Shown here piece after piece: positions 1 through 5,767 of a DNA stretch of 5,810 bases. Position 1 is the stretch's first letter; each line of letters begins with the position of its first letter. Position numbers and translations under genes: made by a program. The DNA is from Lachnospiraceae bacterium (GTDB lineage: Bacteria > Bacillota > Clostridia > Lachnospirales > Lachnospiraceae): assembly GCA_017958465.1 (NCBI GenBank), contig JAGDCQ010000175.1, forward strand, positions 1-5,810, given 5' to 3'. Below the pieces are notes generated by a model. It made no database searches and was not told the DNA's origin. It saw only the letters and a program-made list of their open reading frames with translations.

Positions 1-120
1 TGACCGTCAGTTCCGTTCTTGCCGTCTTCGCCGTTCTTGCCGTCCTGACCGTCAGTTCCGTTCTTGCCGTCTTCGCCGTTCTTGCCGTCCTGACCGTCAG
101 TTCCGTTCTTGCCGTCTTCG
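1..120 (-). repeat. 45-bp exact tandem repeat in the collagen-like coding region
   Basis: Positions 1-45 and 46-90 are identical, and 91-120 repeats the first 30 bases again. Each unit encodes five Gly-X-Y triplets, GTDGQDGKNGEDGKN when read on the minus strand. Identity at every wobble position points to recent slippage or unequal recombination rather than selection on the protein alone. The array reaches the window edge, so its copy number is unknown and it could be collapsed in an assembly. Confidence 0.95.
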
Positions 121-3100
121 CCGTCTTTACCGTCTTCGCCGTCTTTACCGTCTTCGCCGTCCTTGCCGTCTTTACCGTTCTGACCGTCTTGACCGTCCTG
201 ACCGTCTTTGCCGTCCTTTCCGTCTTCGCCGTCATTGCCGTCGATGACGTCCTTGCCGTCTTTACCATCCTTTCCGTCAACACCGTTCTGGACCGTAAAT
301 ACGGATTTTGTGCCGTCTGTGTAAGTGATGGTGTATGTATCTATATTACCTTCTGATGATGTTTTTTCTACGGAAACGATCCCTCGTCCGTCTTTACCGT
401 CCTGTCCGTCAATACCGTCTTTACCGTCCTGTCCTGCGGGACCTTCAGGACCCTCGGGGCCTGCAATAGCCGGGACGTATGAAACCTGGTTGGACCAGAC
501 ACTCTGCGTCTCGCTGCCGTCCGGATTGCTTATTGCAGATGTTGCCACAAAGCTGAACATATATCCGCCCGATGTATCAAGATCATCCTGAGCTACAGTG
601 AAGGAGTTCACATTCTTTGCGATCCTCTGCGGGTTGAGCTTCTCGTAGCCCCCGTTTACAACCTGGTAAACGTAATATCCGTCTGTTTTTTCCTTGTCGG
701 GATCTTCCCAGCTCAGAATGAAGGAACCGTCCCTGTAGGAGAGCGAAAGCTCGACAGGTCTGTTTGCGGCGGAGATATTTGCAACCTTGTAACCATATAC
801 CGGAACATGTGAGTTGTCCCATACATGCTGCTTGTAGTCCTCGTCTGCTTCGGGAGCGCTGCTGCCTGTTCCGAGGTTGATAAACCAGCGGCCGAAGGAC
901 CAGATGAACTTGTGAGATCTTATGTTTTCTTTGTCGATGCCCTGAGCTTCAAGCTCTTTTTCGTCAAGGTCTACAACTGTACCGGACACAGTGTTTCCGC
1001 GGGTCGTGGTCTCGTAGTGTGAGACACCTCGTAAGAAGTCAAAGGAAACATACATACCGGCCATTACTTCTGTCAGACCTGCGAGTCCTACACCGCCCTG
1101 TACGGTAAGGCTTATGGAAAAACCGCCGGAGAAGGAATCACCTTCGGTGGTGAAACTGCTGGTCTCATATTCCTGGGTTTTGGATGTTCCGCTGTAGCCG
1201 AGCTCCATATCAGCCATTTTTGACAGCTTCTCAACATCCGTAAGGTCGCCTGTGTTCCAGTCGCTAAGGTAGTTTGCGGGGTTACCCTCATTGTCGAGAA
1301 GGTATTCGCCGTTATCTGAAGCACTATTGTCAGTGTCCTTGATCTTGTAGAGCACTGCGGGATCATATTCTGCATCCGGCCCGAGCTTAGCCTTTATCCT
1401 GTTTACCAGAGCGTCGTATTCGTCAACAAAATCGTTATAGTCGCTGATGTTGAGCTGGCTCCAGACAGGTGCCAGAGGAATGGGTACCTGCATTGCCTTT
1501 TCTACCCATTTACCCGCCTTTCCGTCGAACATATCGTAATTGTAAATGATGATAGGCGTACGCTGTACAAGGACTGTGTTCTGGTTCGTGGTCTCAAATA
1601 CAGAGTTGTAGCTGGTTTCCCATCCTTCCTCCCACTCCCAGGTCCAGTTGAAAGCCGCGCCTGCTTCGATAGCAAACTTGGCAGCAGCCAGAGCGGAAAC
1701 CTTCGCTTCACCGGAGAAACCTACTCCGAAATCCAGGGAAGTAGTGGTGTTGTCGGATTCACCGTAGCTGGTATTGATAGAGAACTGGGTGGAACCGGGG
1801 CTCTGGATCCCTTCAAAGTAGGGAGCTGCCTGCAATACAGCTTCGATCTTGGGATCGGTGTAAATATACTGCTTTCCTCTGTACCTTAAGCGGACACCGT
1901 CGTTGTCAACGTCGCATGCGGTAAGAATAACATGTGACGAGCAGTAATCACCGCTTTGATATCCGTCCGCATCTTCAAGCACGTAATCGTCATTTTCAAT
2001 GTCTGTACTGTAGAAGTTACCGCTTCCGGTAATGCTTGCAACGAAATCGTCCGTATCCTTATAGGTTGCGCCGATCATACCGACCTTGAAGAAGTAATTC
2101 TCGTACGAACTCTCTTTGAGCGAAACAGTGAAGTAGATCTGCTCGCGGCCAACCTGATTGTGATCAAAGTTGCCGACAGCGATATCGCTTACCCAGGCGT
2201 TGGAAACCTTAAATCTTCCGGCGCCGTCGTCATCTTCCTTGAAATAATCGGGAGTGTACATAGTCGTAAAGCCGCCGTCCGGCATATAAAGAACCACATT
2301 GCCGTTTATGAAGATAAGATCTTTTCCGTTCTGGCCGTTAAAAGCTACGGTTGAAACTGCTGCACGGGGATGGACAGCGTCAGTGCTGTAGTAACCGCCA
2401 TCCGTAAACTCGTTCATAGCAGATTCGGCCATGATGACCTTGCTCATGGAGCCGGCTTCATTCTGGCTGTAGATGCCGATGAACTGAGTGGCTTCGGACT
2501 CATAGGCGCCGCCGTCCTCGCTGAGAAGTCCGTAACCGCCCACAACAACTTCGTTTATGCCATTGCCGTCAACATCGCCGATGGCAACGCCGGGAGATGA
2601 GAAGGTGTATCTGTCCTTACCGTCATCCTTGTACAGTTTTGTGGTTGTGTAATTGCGAATTGCAACTCGGGATTTACCGCCGTGGATGCCGGGGAAGACG
2701 AGAAGCTTGGTTTCTCCTGCATTTTTTGCGGGATCTTTTGTGAGTTTTGCTTTACCGATAACTACTGCGAGTTCGTCCACGTCGTCGCCGTTCAAGTCTC
2801 CTGCTGCTGCAGAGATCGTGCTGACGTACTCCTTGGGAGTGACTGTATCGATAATGACCGGATCGTTGATCCTTTCGAATACGCCGTCCCTGAGCCTGTA
2901 CTCAAACATTATGATGACGGAGCCGCCGCTGCCGTCACGGGCACAGAATTCGGCCAGGACTACTACTGTTTCAAAGCCCCAGCCAAAGTTGCCGGCAGCG
3001 ATAGTAATAAAGTTATTGGCCATATAGTGGTCGGAGACATCTTTGTATTTTTTGTCGGGATCATTGAATATCGGCTTATACTCTTTGTCTGAATTACCTT

Positions 3101-3722
3101 CTCTTACCCAGTAATTAAGGTCCTTATCGGGAGAGTATACAAAGTATATATTTGAGGAATCCATAGCGAATATGCGGTATTCGTTTTCTCCGGGATCATA
3201 ACCGGCGTATGCTATGGCGTTTCTCCTTCCGTTGCCGTTGCTGTCAAACGCGGTACTCTGCAGATAATTCAGGTTATACAGCTTGGAAACGGAAGGATTA
3301 ATAAAAGGGATGTCGATGAAAGTGGATGACGTAGCTAAAGGATAAGCAGGGTTCTTTACGCTTTTAAAGCTTTCAAGGGCCTTGTCCTTTTTGCTTCCTT
3401 TATCTTCACGGTATATCCTTATATCTTGAATAACTTCTTCCGTATCTGAGCTGTCACGAAGGACCGCAAGCTCGTTCCACGGGATCATTACTTCGCCCTC
3501 ACCGGTACCGTCTTCGTCGTAGGCTACGCCGTAAGGGTTTGTTGTGTCATTAGGGTCGTTGCCCTCGGGGTTTTTGCCGTCCAGGTTGAGCAGCGTGCTG
3601 CCGGATACTGTTTCGGTCAGATTGCTGTCGGTTTCGTCGGCTGCCGATGCCGTTCTTGGTCCTATCGAGCTTACAACCAGCACAAGACACAGCATTATGG
3701 CTAAAAACCGTTTTGCTTTCAT
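1..3722 (-). CDS. Large secreted surface protein: FG-GAP/VCBS-like repeats, Fn3-like domain and collagen-like tail (3' end outside window)
   Basis: The frame is open from ATG at 3722 to the left edge: 1240 codons, no stop, C-terminus missing. Residues 1-27 form a signal peptide (basic MKAKR, hydrophobic core, cleavage near TASA). Residues about 150-620 hold FG-GAP/VCBS-like repeats with Ca-binding Asp/Asn loops: GDLNGDDVDE (308-317), GDVDGNGINE (382-391), DVDNDG (604-609), and degenerate copies near 156, 241 and 511; a beta-propeller is likely. Residues about 620-970 are Ser/Thr/Gly- and Trp-rich with alternating beta-type patterns (662-691, 866-896) and no domain I recognise. An Fn3-like domain spans about 980-1082. 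Collagen-like Gly-X-Y triplets run 1088-1114 and from 1147 onward, split by a 32-residue linker with a YTDGT motif. The start overlaps the upstream stop (ATGA) and has AGGAGG 10 nt upstream. I infer an exported, probably wall-associated adhesin-like protein; any anchor would lie outside the window. Ligand unknown. Confidence 0.93.
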   Translation of the reverse strand, partial: MKAKRFLAIMLCLVLVVSSIGPRTASAADETDSNLTETVSGSTLLNLDGKNPEGNDPNDTTNPYGVAYDEDGTGEGEVMIPWNELAVLRDSSDTEEVIQDIRIYREDKGSKKDKALESFKSVKNPAYPLATSSTFIDIPFINPSVSKLYNLNYLQSTAFDSNGNGRRNAIAYAGYDPGENEYRIFAMDSSNIYFVYSPDKDLNYWVREGNSDKEYKPIFNDPDKKYKDVSDHYMANNFITIAAGNFGWGFETVVVLAEFCARDGSGGSVIIMFEYRLRDGVFERINDPVIIDTVTPKEYVSTISAAAGDLNGDDVDELAVVIGKAKLTKDPAKNAGETKLLVFPGIHGGKSRVAIRNYTTTKLYKDDGKDRYTFSSPGVAIGDVDGNGINEVVVGGYGLLSEDGGAYESEATQFIGIYSQNEAGSMSKVIMAESAMNEFTDGGYYSTDAVHPRAAVSTVAFNGQNGKDLIFINGNVVLYMPDGGFTTMYTPDYFKEDDDGAGRFKVSNAWVSDIAVGNFDHNQVGREQIYFTVSLKESSYENYFFKVGMIGATYKDTDDFVASITGSGNFYSTDIENDDYVLEDADGYQSGDYCSSHVILTACDVDNDGVRLRYRGKQYIYTDPKIEAVLQAAPYFEGIQSPGSTQFSINTSYGESDNTTTSLDFGVGFSGEAKVSALAAAKFAIEAGAAFNWTWEWEEGWETSYNSVFETTNQNTVLVQRTPIIIYNYDMFDGKAGKWVEKAMQVPIPLAPVWSQLNISDYNDFVDEYDALVNRIKAKLGPDAEYDPAVLYKIKDTDNSASDNGEYLLDNEGNPANYLSDWNTGDLTDVEKLSKMADMELGYSGTSKTQEYETSSFTTEGDSFSGGFSISLTVQGGVGLAGLTEVMAGMYVSFDFLRGVSHYETTTRGNTVSGTVVDLDEKELEAQGIDKENIRSHKFIWSFGRWFINLGTGSSAPEADEDYKQHVWDNSHVPVYGYKVANISAANRPVELSLSYRDGSFILSWEDPDKEKTDGYYVYQVVNGGYEKLNPQRIAKNVNSFTVAQDDLDTSGGYMFSFVATSAISNPDGSETQSVWSNQVSYVPAIAGPEGPEGPAGQDGKDGIDGQDGKDGRGIVSVEKTSSEGNIDTYTITYTDGTKSVFTVQNGVDGKDGKDGKDVIDGNDGEDGKDGKDGQDGQDGQNGKDGKDGEDGKDGEDGKDGEDGKNGTDGQDGKNGEDGKNGTDGQDGKNGEDGKNGTDG
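121..156 (-). repeat. 18-bp tandem repeat, two exact copies, collagen-like coding region
   Basis: Positions 121-138 and 139-156 are identical. Each codes for two Gly-X-Y triplets (GED and GKD). This is a second, shorter expansion period next to the 45-bp array. The remaining triplets, 157-284, are similar but diverged at wobble sites, so they look like the older part of the repeat tract. Confidence 0.85.
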
Positions 3723-3738
3723 ACTTTCTCTTCCTCCT
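3719..3738 (-). promoter_or_regulatory. Ribosome binding site and ATGA start/stop overlap for the surface protein
   Basis: On the minus strand AGGAGG lies at 3738-3733, 10 nt before ATG at 3722. The ATG overlaps the TGA stop of the upstream membrane protein gene (stop 3721-3719) as ATGA. Such a junction usually means translational coupling, so the small membrane protein and the surface protein are probably made from one mRNA. It also supports this start codon over any internal one. Confidence 0.85.
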
Positions 3739-4075
3739 CAAAATGGTTATCAGAACACTTTTCACTTTCGGAAGCTGTCCGCTCCTGCTTTTCCTTCATG
3801 CGTATGCATAGAATGGTGATGATCACTGCCGATACAAAAGCAATGACTGCAACAAGAACATACCCGCCAACATCATCAAATAGTATGGTCGAGCCGCTGT
3901 ACAGACTTGCAGTTCCCCCGGGATGTATCCCGCCGACAGCGCTAAAAACGTATATCAGGGCTATGAAAAGGCCGACGCCTATAACTCCGATAAACCCTGT
4001 TTTCCGCCGCTCCAGCGTGTGTTTCATCGCATCCATACGCTTATGCAGGGAACGAACTCTTTCCTCTGTTGTCAT
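3719..4075 (-). CDS. Two-TM membrane protein, paralogue of the sigma-linked membrane protein
   Basis: This 118-residue protein has unknown function. Visible layout: a charged amphipathic N-terminus (about 1-26, with LHKRMDAM), TM1 (about 27-46), an extracytoplasmic loop of about 25 residues, TM2 (about 70-92), and a charged tail ending in EEEEK. N-in/C-in topology is likely. It matches the 102-residue product at 4596-4288: both have E-[RD]-[RI]-x-x-LH-[KR]-RMDAM at the N-terminus and a similar end of loop plus TM2 (GYVLVAVIAF against GYIVIAILAF). They are paralogues, probably from a local duplication. AAGGAGG sits 10 nt upstream. The gene overlaps the surface protein gene by 4 nt (ATGA), so the two are probably cotranslated. 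By context it could be a membrane regulator similar to an anti-sigma factor, or an accessory factor for the surface protein; I recognise no named family. Confidence 0.88.
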   Translation of the reverse strand: MTTEERVRSLHKRMDAMKHTLERRKTGFIGVIGVGLFIALIYVFSAVGGIHPGGTASLYSGSTILFDDVGGYVLVAVIAFVSAVIITILCIRMKEKQERTASESEKCSDNHFEEEEKV

Positions 4076-4085
4076 ATCAGATAAA

Positions 4086-4092
4086 CCTCCTT
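4086..4092 (-). promoter_or_regulatory. Ribosome binding site of the second two-TM protein
   Basis: AAGGAGG on the minus strand lies 10 nt before the ATG at 4075. It is a near-perfect anti-Shine-Dalgarno match and supports this start. Confidence 0.8.
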
Positions 4093-4104
4093 CCTAAAAA
4101 GCGT

Positions 4105-4117
4105 TTACACTATGTAA
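4105..4117. promoter_or_regulatory. Small inverted repeat upstream of the second transcription unit
   Basis: TTACA and TGTAA are separated by CTA, just upstream (minus sense) of the ribosome binding site of the paralogue/surface protein unit. It could be an operator, or a weak hairpin in the leader. Five-base arms are short enough to arise by chance, and I see no second copy upstream of the sigma gene. Confidence 0.3.
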
Positions 4118-4179
4118 GAGTCATGAAGAAGGAAAAAGTACTAACCTGTTTTGATTTTTTTTTGAGGATTTTTTGCATG
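4118..4179 (-). promoter_or_regulatory. Presumed promoter region of the paralogue/surface protein unit, with A-tracts
   Basis: The preceding unit ends at a terminator, so the second unit needs its own promoter here. Minus-strand A-tracts lie at 4174-4169 (6 A), 4163-4155 (9 A) and 4152-4149 (4 A), at roughly helical spacing, like an UP element or bent DNA. I find no convincing -35/-10 pair with 16-18 nt spacing for sigma-A downstream of them. Recognition by the neighbouring ECF-like sigma is possible but unproven. Confidence 0.35.
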
Positions 4180-4212
4180 AAAAAACTCCTTACCGGTTTT
4201 CGCGGCAAGGAG
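4180..4212 (-). terminator. Rho-independent terminator after the sigma/two-TM unit
   Basis: On the minus strand CTCCTTGCCG (4212-4203) pairs with CGGTAAGGAG (4195-4186): 10 bp with one G-U pair and a 7-nt loop, followed at once by six T (4185-4180). The G-U pair becomes an A-C mismatch on the plus strand, and no T-run follows there, so it acts in the minus direction. It lies 75 nt after the stop of the 102-residue membrane protein and separates the two transcription units. Confidence 0.88.
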
Positions 4213-4287
4213 CGCATTATCGGGTATATTCACTTTCAATACTAACTATAGACCGAAGGTCGGATGCAGAATTTTAGGGTGTGTGTT

Positions 4288-4596
4288 TTAGCGGCGTTTC
4301 TTTATCCTGTAGCAGAAGATGGTCGCGATGGCTCCGAGGCAGAAGGCCAGGATGGCGATAACTATATAGCCCAGGGCCTCATTGTCAGCAAAGATGCTGG
4401 CGGTGGCGCTGTCGGTGACAGGAGCGGCTCCGCTCACGGGAAGCTGGGCGAAAATGAGGGCCAGGACCACCGTAAGAGCAAAGCAGGCAGCAAAAGCCAC
4501 AGTGGAGATTATCTTGTACCTGCGGCGGTTGTCGGCCTGTTCCATGGCATCCATACGCCGGTGCAGCTCTTTGATCCTGTCTTCAGATGTCGGCAT
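4288..4596 (-). CDS. Two-TM membrane protein overlapping the sigma factor gene (candidate anti-sigma or sigma regulator)
   Basis: This 102-residue protein belongs to no named family I recognise. It has a charged helical N-terminus (about 1-26, with IKELHRRMDAM), TM1 (about 27-50), an extracytoplasmic loop (about 51-73), TM2 (about 74-95) and a basic tail RIKKRR; both ends are probably cytoplasmic. Its start lies inside the sigma gene (14-nt overlap), with AGGAGG 9 nt upstream, so translation of the two is coupled. Small membrane proteins encoded directly after ECF sigma genes are often anti-sigma factors, and the soluble N-terminus could bind the sigma; this is inference from position and topology, as I see no zinc-binding anti-sigma His-Cys motif. 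It is the paralogue of the product at 4075-3719. A terminator follows. Confidence 0.88.
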   Translation of the reverse strand: MPTSEDRIKELHRRMDAMEQADNRRRYKIISTVAFAACFALTVVLALIFAQLPVSGAAPVTDSATASIFADNEALGYIVIAILAFCLGAIATIFCYRIKKRR

Positions 4597-5128
4597 AGGT
4601 CATCCCCTCCTTTTCAAGTTCTGCCCGCAGCCTGCTCTTTCCGTTCTGGAGCAGGTTTGCGATCTTTTTCTTTGAACACCCCATTACTTTTGCGGCCTGG
4701 TCGTAGCCCATATCCATAAAGTAGAAGAGCCACAGGGCCTCGCGGTACTGGGGAGCGATGTTGTTAAGTGCGTGCTGCAGGATCCGGCTCCTGTCGTCTT
4801 TTACGGCGGAGTCCTCGGGAAGGTCCCCTTGCAGGGGCAGCTCCTCGTCCAGATCGAACTCCGGGTGATCGGACTTGAACCGCCACAGGCGGGTGGCTTT
4901 GTTCCTGGCAACCTTGAAGAGGTATGCCTTAAAGCCGCCTTCTTTTATGGCCGGTTTTCTCACCAGAATGATGGTGAAGCAGTCCAGCATCAGGTCCTCC
5001 GCGTCCTGCGGATTGTGGAGGAAACTGTCAAGATACGCCTTGAGAACGTCGGCGTAGCGGATCATCAGACTGTCGCCGGCGGATCCGTCTCCGGCCAGAT
5101 ACTGCTTGTAGAGCTGGTCATCCGACAT
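4583..5128 (-). CDS. ECF-like sigma-70 family RNA polymerase sigma factor
   Basis: This 181-residue protein has the two-domain layout of ECF sigma factors. Region 2 (about 5-85) contains the DAEDLMLDCF segment (42-51) and the helix FKAYLFKVARNKATRLWR (66-83), which in this family contacts core polymerase and the -10 element. An acidic linker (about 87-112) follows. Region 4 (about 113-172) has the typical AP-QYREALWLFYFMDMGY helix and a helix-turn-helix around YDQAAKVMGCSKKKIANLL (142-160) for -35 recognition. There is no region 1 or 3. Length is typical. ATG at 5128 has GGAGGT 6 nt upstream and a sigma-A promoter close by, so basal expression is probably housekeeping rather than autoregulated. 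The next gene overlaps by 14 nt and encodes a membrane protein that may control it. Target promoters are unknown; the surface protein unit is the obvious candidate. Confidence 0.93.
   Translation of the reverse strand: MSDDQLYKQYLAGDGSAGDSLMIRYADVLKAYLDSFLHNPQDAEDLMLDCFTIILVRKPAIKEGGFKAYLFKVARNKATRLWRFKSDHPEFDLDEELPLQGDLPEDSAVKDDRSRILQHALNNIAPQYREALWLFYFMDMGYDQAAKVMGCSKKKIANLLQNGKSRLRAELEKEGMTYADI
4606..4611 (-). promoter_or_regulatory. Ribosome binding site of the sigma-linked two-TM protein, inside the sigma gene
   Basis: AGGAGG on the minus strand lies 9 nt before ATG at 4596, within the 3' end of the sigma coding sequence. It supports this start and the 14-nt overlap, and implies stoichiometric coupling of the two products. 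Confidence 0.8.
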
Positions 5129-5134
5129 AAGCTT

Positions 5135-5140
5135 ACCTCC
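5135..5140 (-). promoter_or_regulatory. Ribosome binding site of the sigma factor gene
   Basis: GGAGGT on the minus strand lies 6 nt before ATG at 5128. The spacing is good and fixes the start. The predicted leader from the promoter is only about 20 nt, leaving no room for a riboswitch. Confidence 0.82.
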
Positions 5141-5155
5141 GTTAAATGATCATTT

Positions 5156-5184
5156 ATTATACTATAATTCTGCGGTTTTGTAAA
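5156..5184 (-). promoter_or_regulatory. Sigma-A type promoter of the sigma factor unit
   Basis: On the minus strand TTTACA (5184-5179) is a five-of-six match to the -35 box, and TATAAT (5161-5156) is a perfect -10 box, with exactly 17 nt between. The expected transcription start is near 5149. This is the only near-consensus vegetative promoter I found in the window. Confidence 0.88.
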
Positions 5185-5202
5185 TCCCGGAAGCCCTACC
5201 AC

Positions 5203-5241
5203 CGGCTCCGACCCGGGGGACGGGCTCTGTGGTTGTACGGT
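5203..5241. repeat. GC-rich direct repeat, copy 1
   Basis: A 39-nt sequence starting CGGCTCCGACCCGGGGGACG and ending TGTGGTTGTACGGT. It recurs at 5290-5327 with one base removed and one changed. Copy starts are 87 nt apart. The copy lies directly upstream of the sigma promoter. It is probably part of a dispersed intergenic repeat; no coding function is evident. Confidence 0.8.
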
Positions 5242-5289
5242 AGCCTGCATCCTCCGGAAGCCAAGCGCCGCCGGGCAGTGTGCAAACAA

Positions 5290-5327
5290 CGGCTCCGACC
5301 CGGGGGACGGTTCTGTGGTTGTACGGT
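5290..5327. repeat. GC-rich direct repeat, copy 2
   Basis: A 38-nt near-identical copy of 5203-5241. It abuts the left arm of the 148-nt stem-loop (5329), while copy 1 abuts the flank of the outer inverted-repeat arm (5256). This suggests these repeat blocks have been shuffled or inserted as modules. Confidence 0.8.
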
Positions 5328-5328
5328 C

Positions 5329-5476
5329 GGGCGAGCCCGCAAGGTACTTCACGGGGCCGGCTCGCGCCTTAGCTCGAGCTTCGTAGCGGTGCTAAACTCG
5401 CTCTGCGCCTTTGGCTTGAGCTCGTTAAGCACCGACGGCTCGAGATATCCCCGTGAAGCACCTTGCGGGCTCGCCC
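5329..5476. repeat. 148-nt GC-rich stem-loop with 28-nt inverted repeat arms
   Basis: Arms 5329-5356 and 5449-5476 are complementary at 27 of 28 positions; the exception, A5346 against C5459, would be a G-U pair in minus-strand RNA. Inside, further pairings stack: CTCGAGC/GCTCGAG (5373-5379/5438-5444), an 11-nt stem with one mismatch (5387-5397/5424-5434), CTC/GAG (5401-5403/5418-5420) and GCC/GGC around TTT (5407-5415). Almost the whole element can fold into one rod-like hairpin. It could be a MITE-like repeat or a structured RNA; I recognise no named class. Confidence 0.75.
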
Positions 5477-5693
5477 TCCCTCGATTTCTATAAACAAAAG
5501 CAAATCCGCACGGGCCCTGCTCGGCTTGGAACAACCTAAGGGCTTCGCCTATCAGTTTGCCCACTGCCCGGCGGCGCTTGGCTTCCTTGGCATGCGGGCT
5601 GCGGGGAAACGTATATCAACTTTGGAGCTGTTTCTCTGGTTGAAACTTACATCGGGCGTGGGTAAGGATCTGTATCCCGTCTGTTAAGGATGG
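5477..5693. other. Intergenic stretch without a recognisable gene
   Basis: Apart from the right arm of the outer inverted repeat (5555-5586), I see no gene, tRNA or clear promoter here. Short reading frames cross it on both strands, but they run through the inverted repeats, lack good ribosome binding sites and show no domain. Confidence 0.5.
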
Positions 5694-5736
5694 AAGTGTA
5701 CCTTAAACGATAAGAAATTGCTGTTTAAGGTACAAA
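5694..5736. repeat. Palindromic repeat, copy 1 (43 nt)
   Basis: Arms TGTACCTTAAAC (5697-5708) and GTTTAAGGTACA (5723-5734) form a perfect 12-bp stem around a 14-nt loop. The unit, including AAG before and AA after, recurs exactly 74 nt further on with two substitutions. No T-run follows on either strand, so it is not a standard terminator. It could be a recombinase or regulator binding site, or a structured RNA element. Confidence 0.85.
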
Positions 5737-5767
5737 AATTTCTTTGAGAAAGCTAAAGCGGAAGCTA

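Larger units (their letters stand above)
5256..5586. repeat. Outer inverted repeat pair (32-nt arms) enclosing a stem-loop element
   Basis: The arm at 5256-5287 and the reverse complement of 5555-5586 match at 31 of 32 positions. Complementarity resumes imperfectly outside (5242-5250 against 5590-5598). The enclosed 267 nt include one direct-repeat copy and the whole 28-nt inverted repeat pair. No transposase is present and I saw no clear target-site duplication. This could be a small non-autonomous element or two oppositely oriented copies of a dispersed repeat. Confidence 0.75.

Noticed and set aside
1..284. Regular short repeats resembling a CRISPR array or satellite DNA
   Set aside because: The repeats keep a strict 9-bp multiple and read as Gly-X-Y triplets in the open minus-strand frame of the surface protein; there are no unique spacers.
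1880..1889. TGTACCTTAA in the surface gene matching the arm of the palindromic repeats
   Set aside because: A match of only 10 bases, without the inverted partner, inside a coding segment; most likely chance.
325..3092. Several plus-strand reading frames of 60-136 codons opposite the surface protein gene
   Set aside because: They are antisense shadows of a continuous 1240-codon frame, with biased composition (for example Pro/Ser-rich opposite the Gly-X-Y tract) and no convincing ribosome binding sites.
4264..5149. Plus-strand frames of 97-151 codons opposite the sigma and membrane protein genes
   Set aside because: The minus-strand genes have recognisable domains, strong ribosome binding sites and a promoter; the plus-strand frames have none of these.
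5642..5670. Possible plus-strand promoter (a TTGAAA near 5640 with TAAGGA 17 nt downstream)
   Set aside because: The -10 match is poor and no plus-strand gene follows within the window.
5065..5687. Short reading frames across the repeat region on both strands
   Set aside because: They cross the inverted repeats, share similar peptides only because the DNA is repeated, and show no domain or ribosome binding site; one also overlaps the sigma gene.
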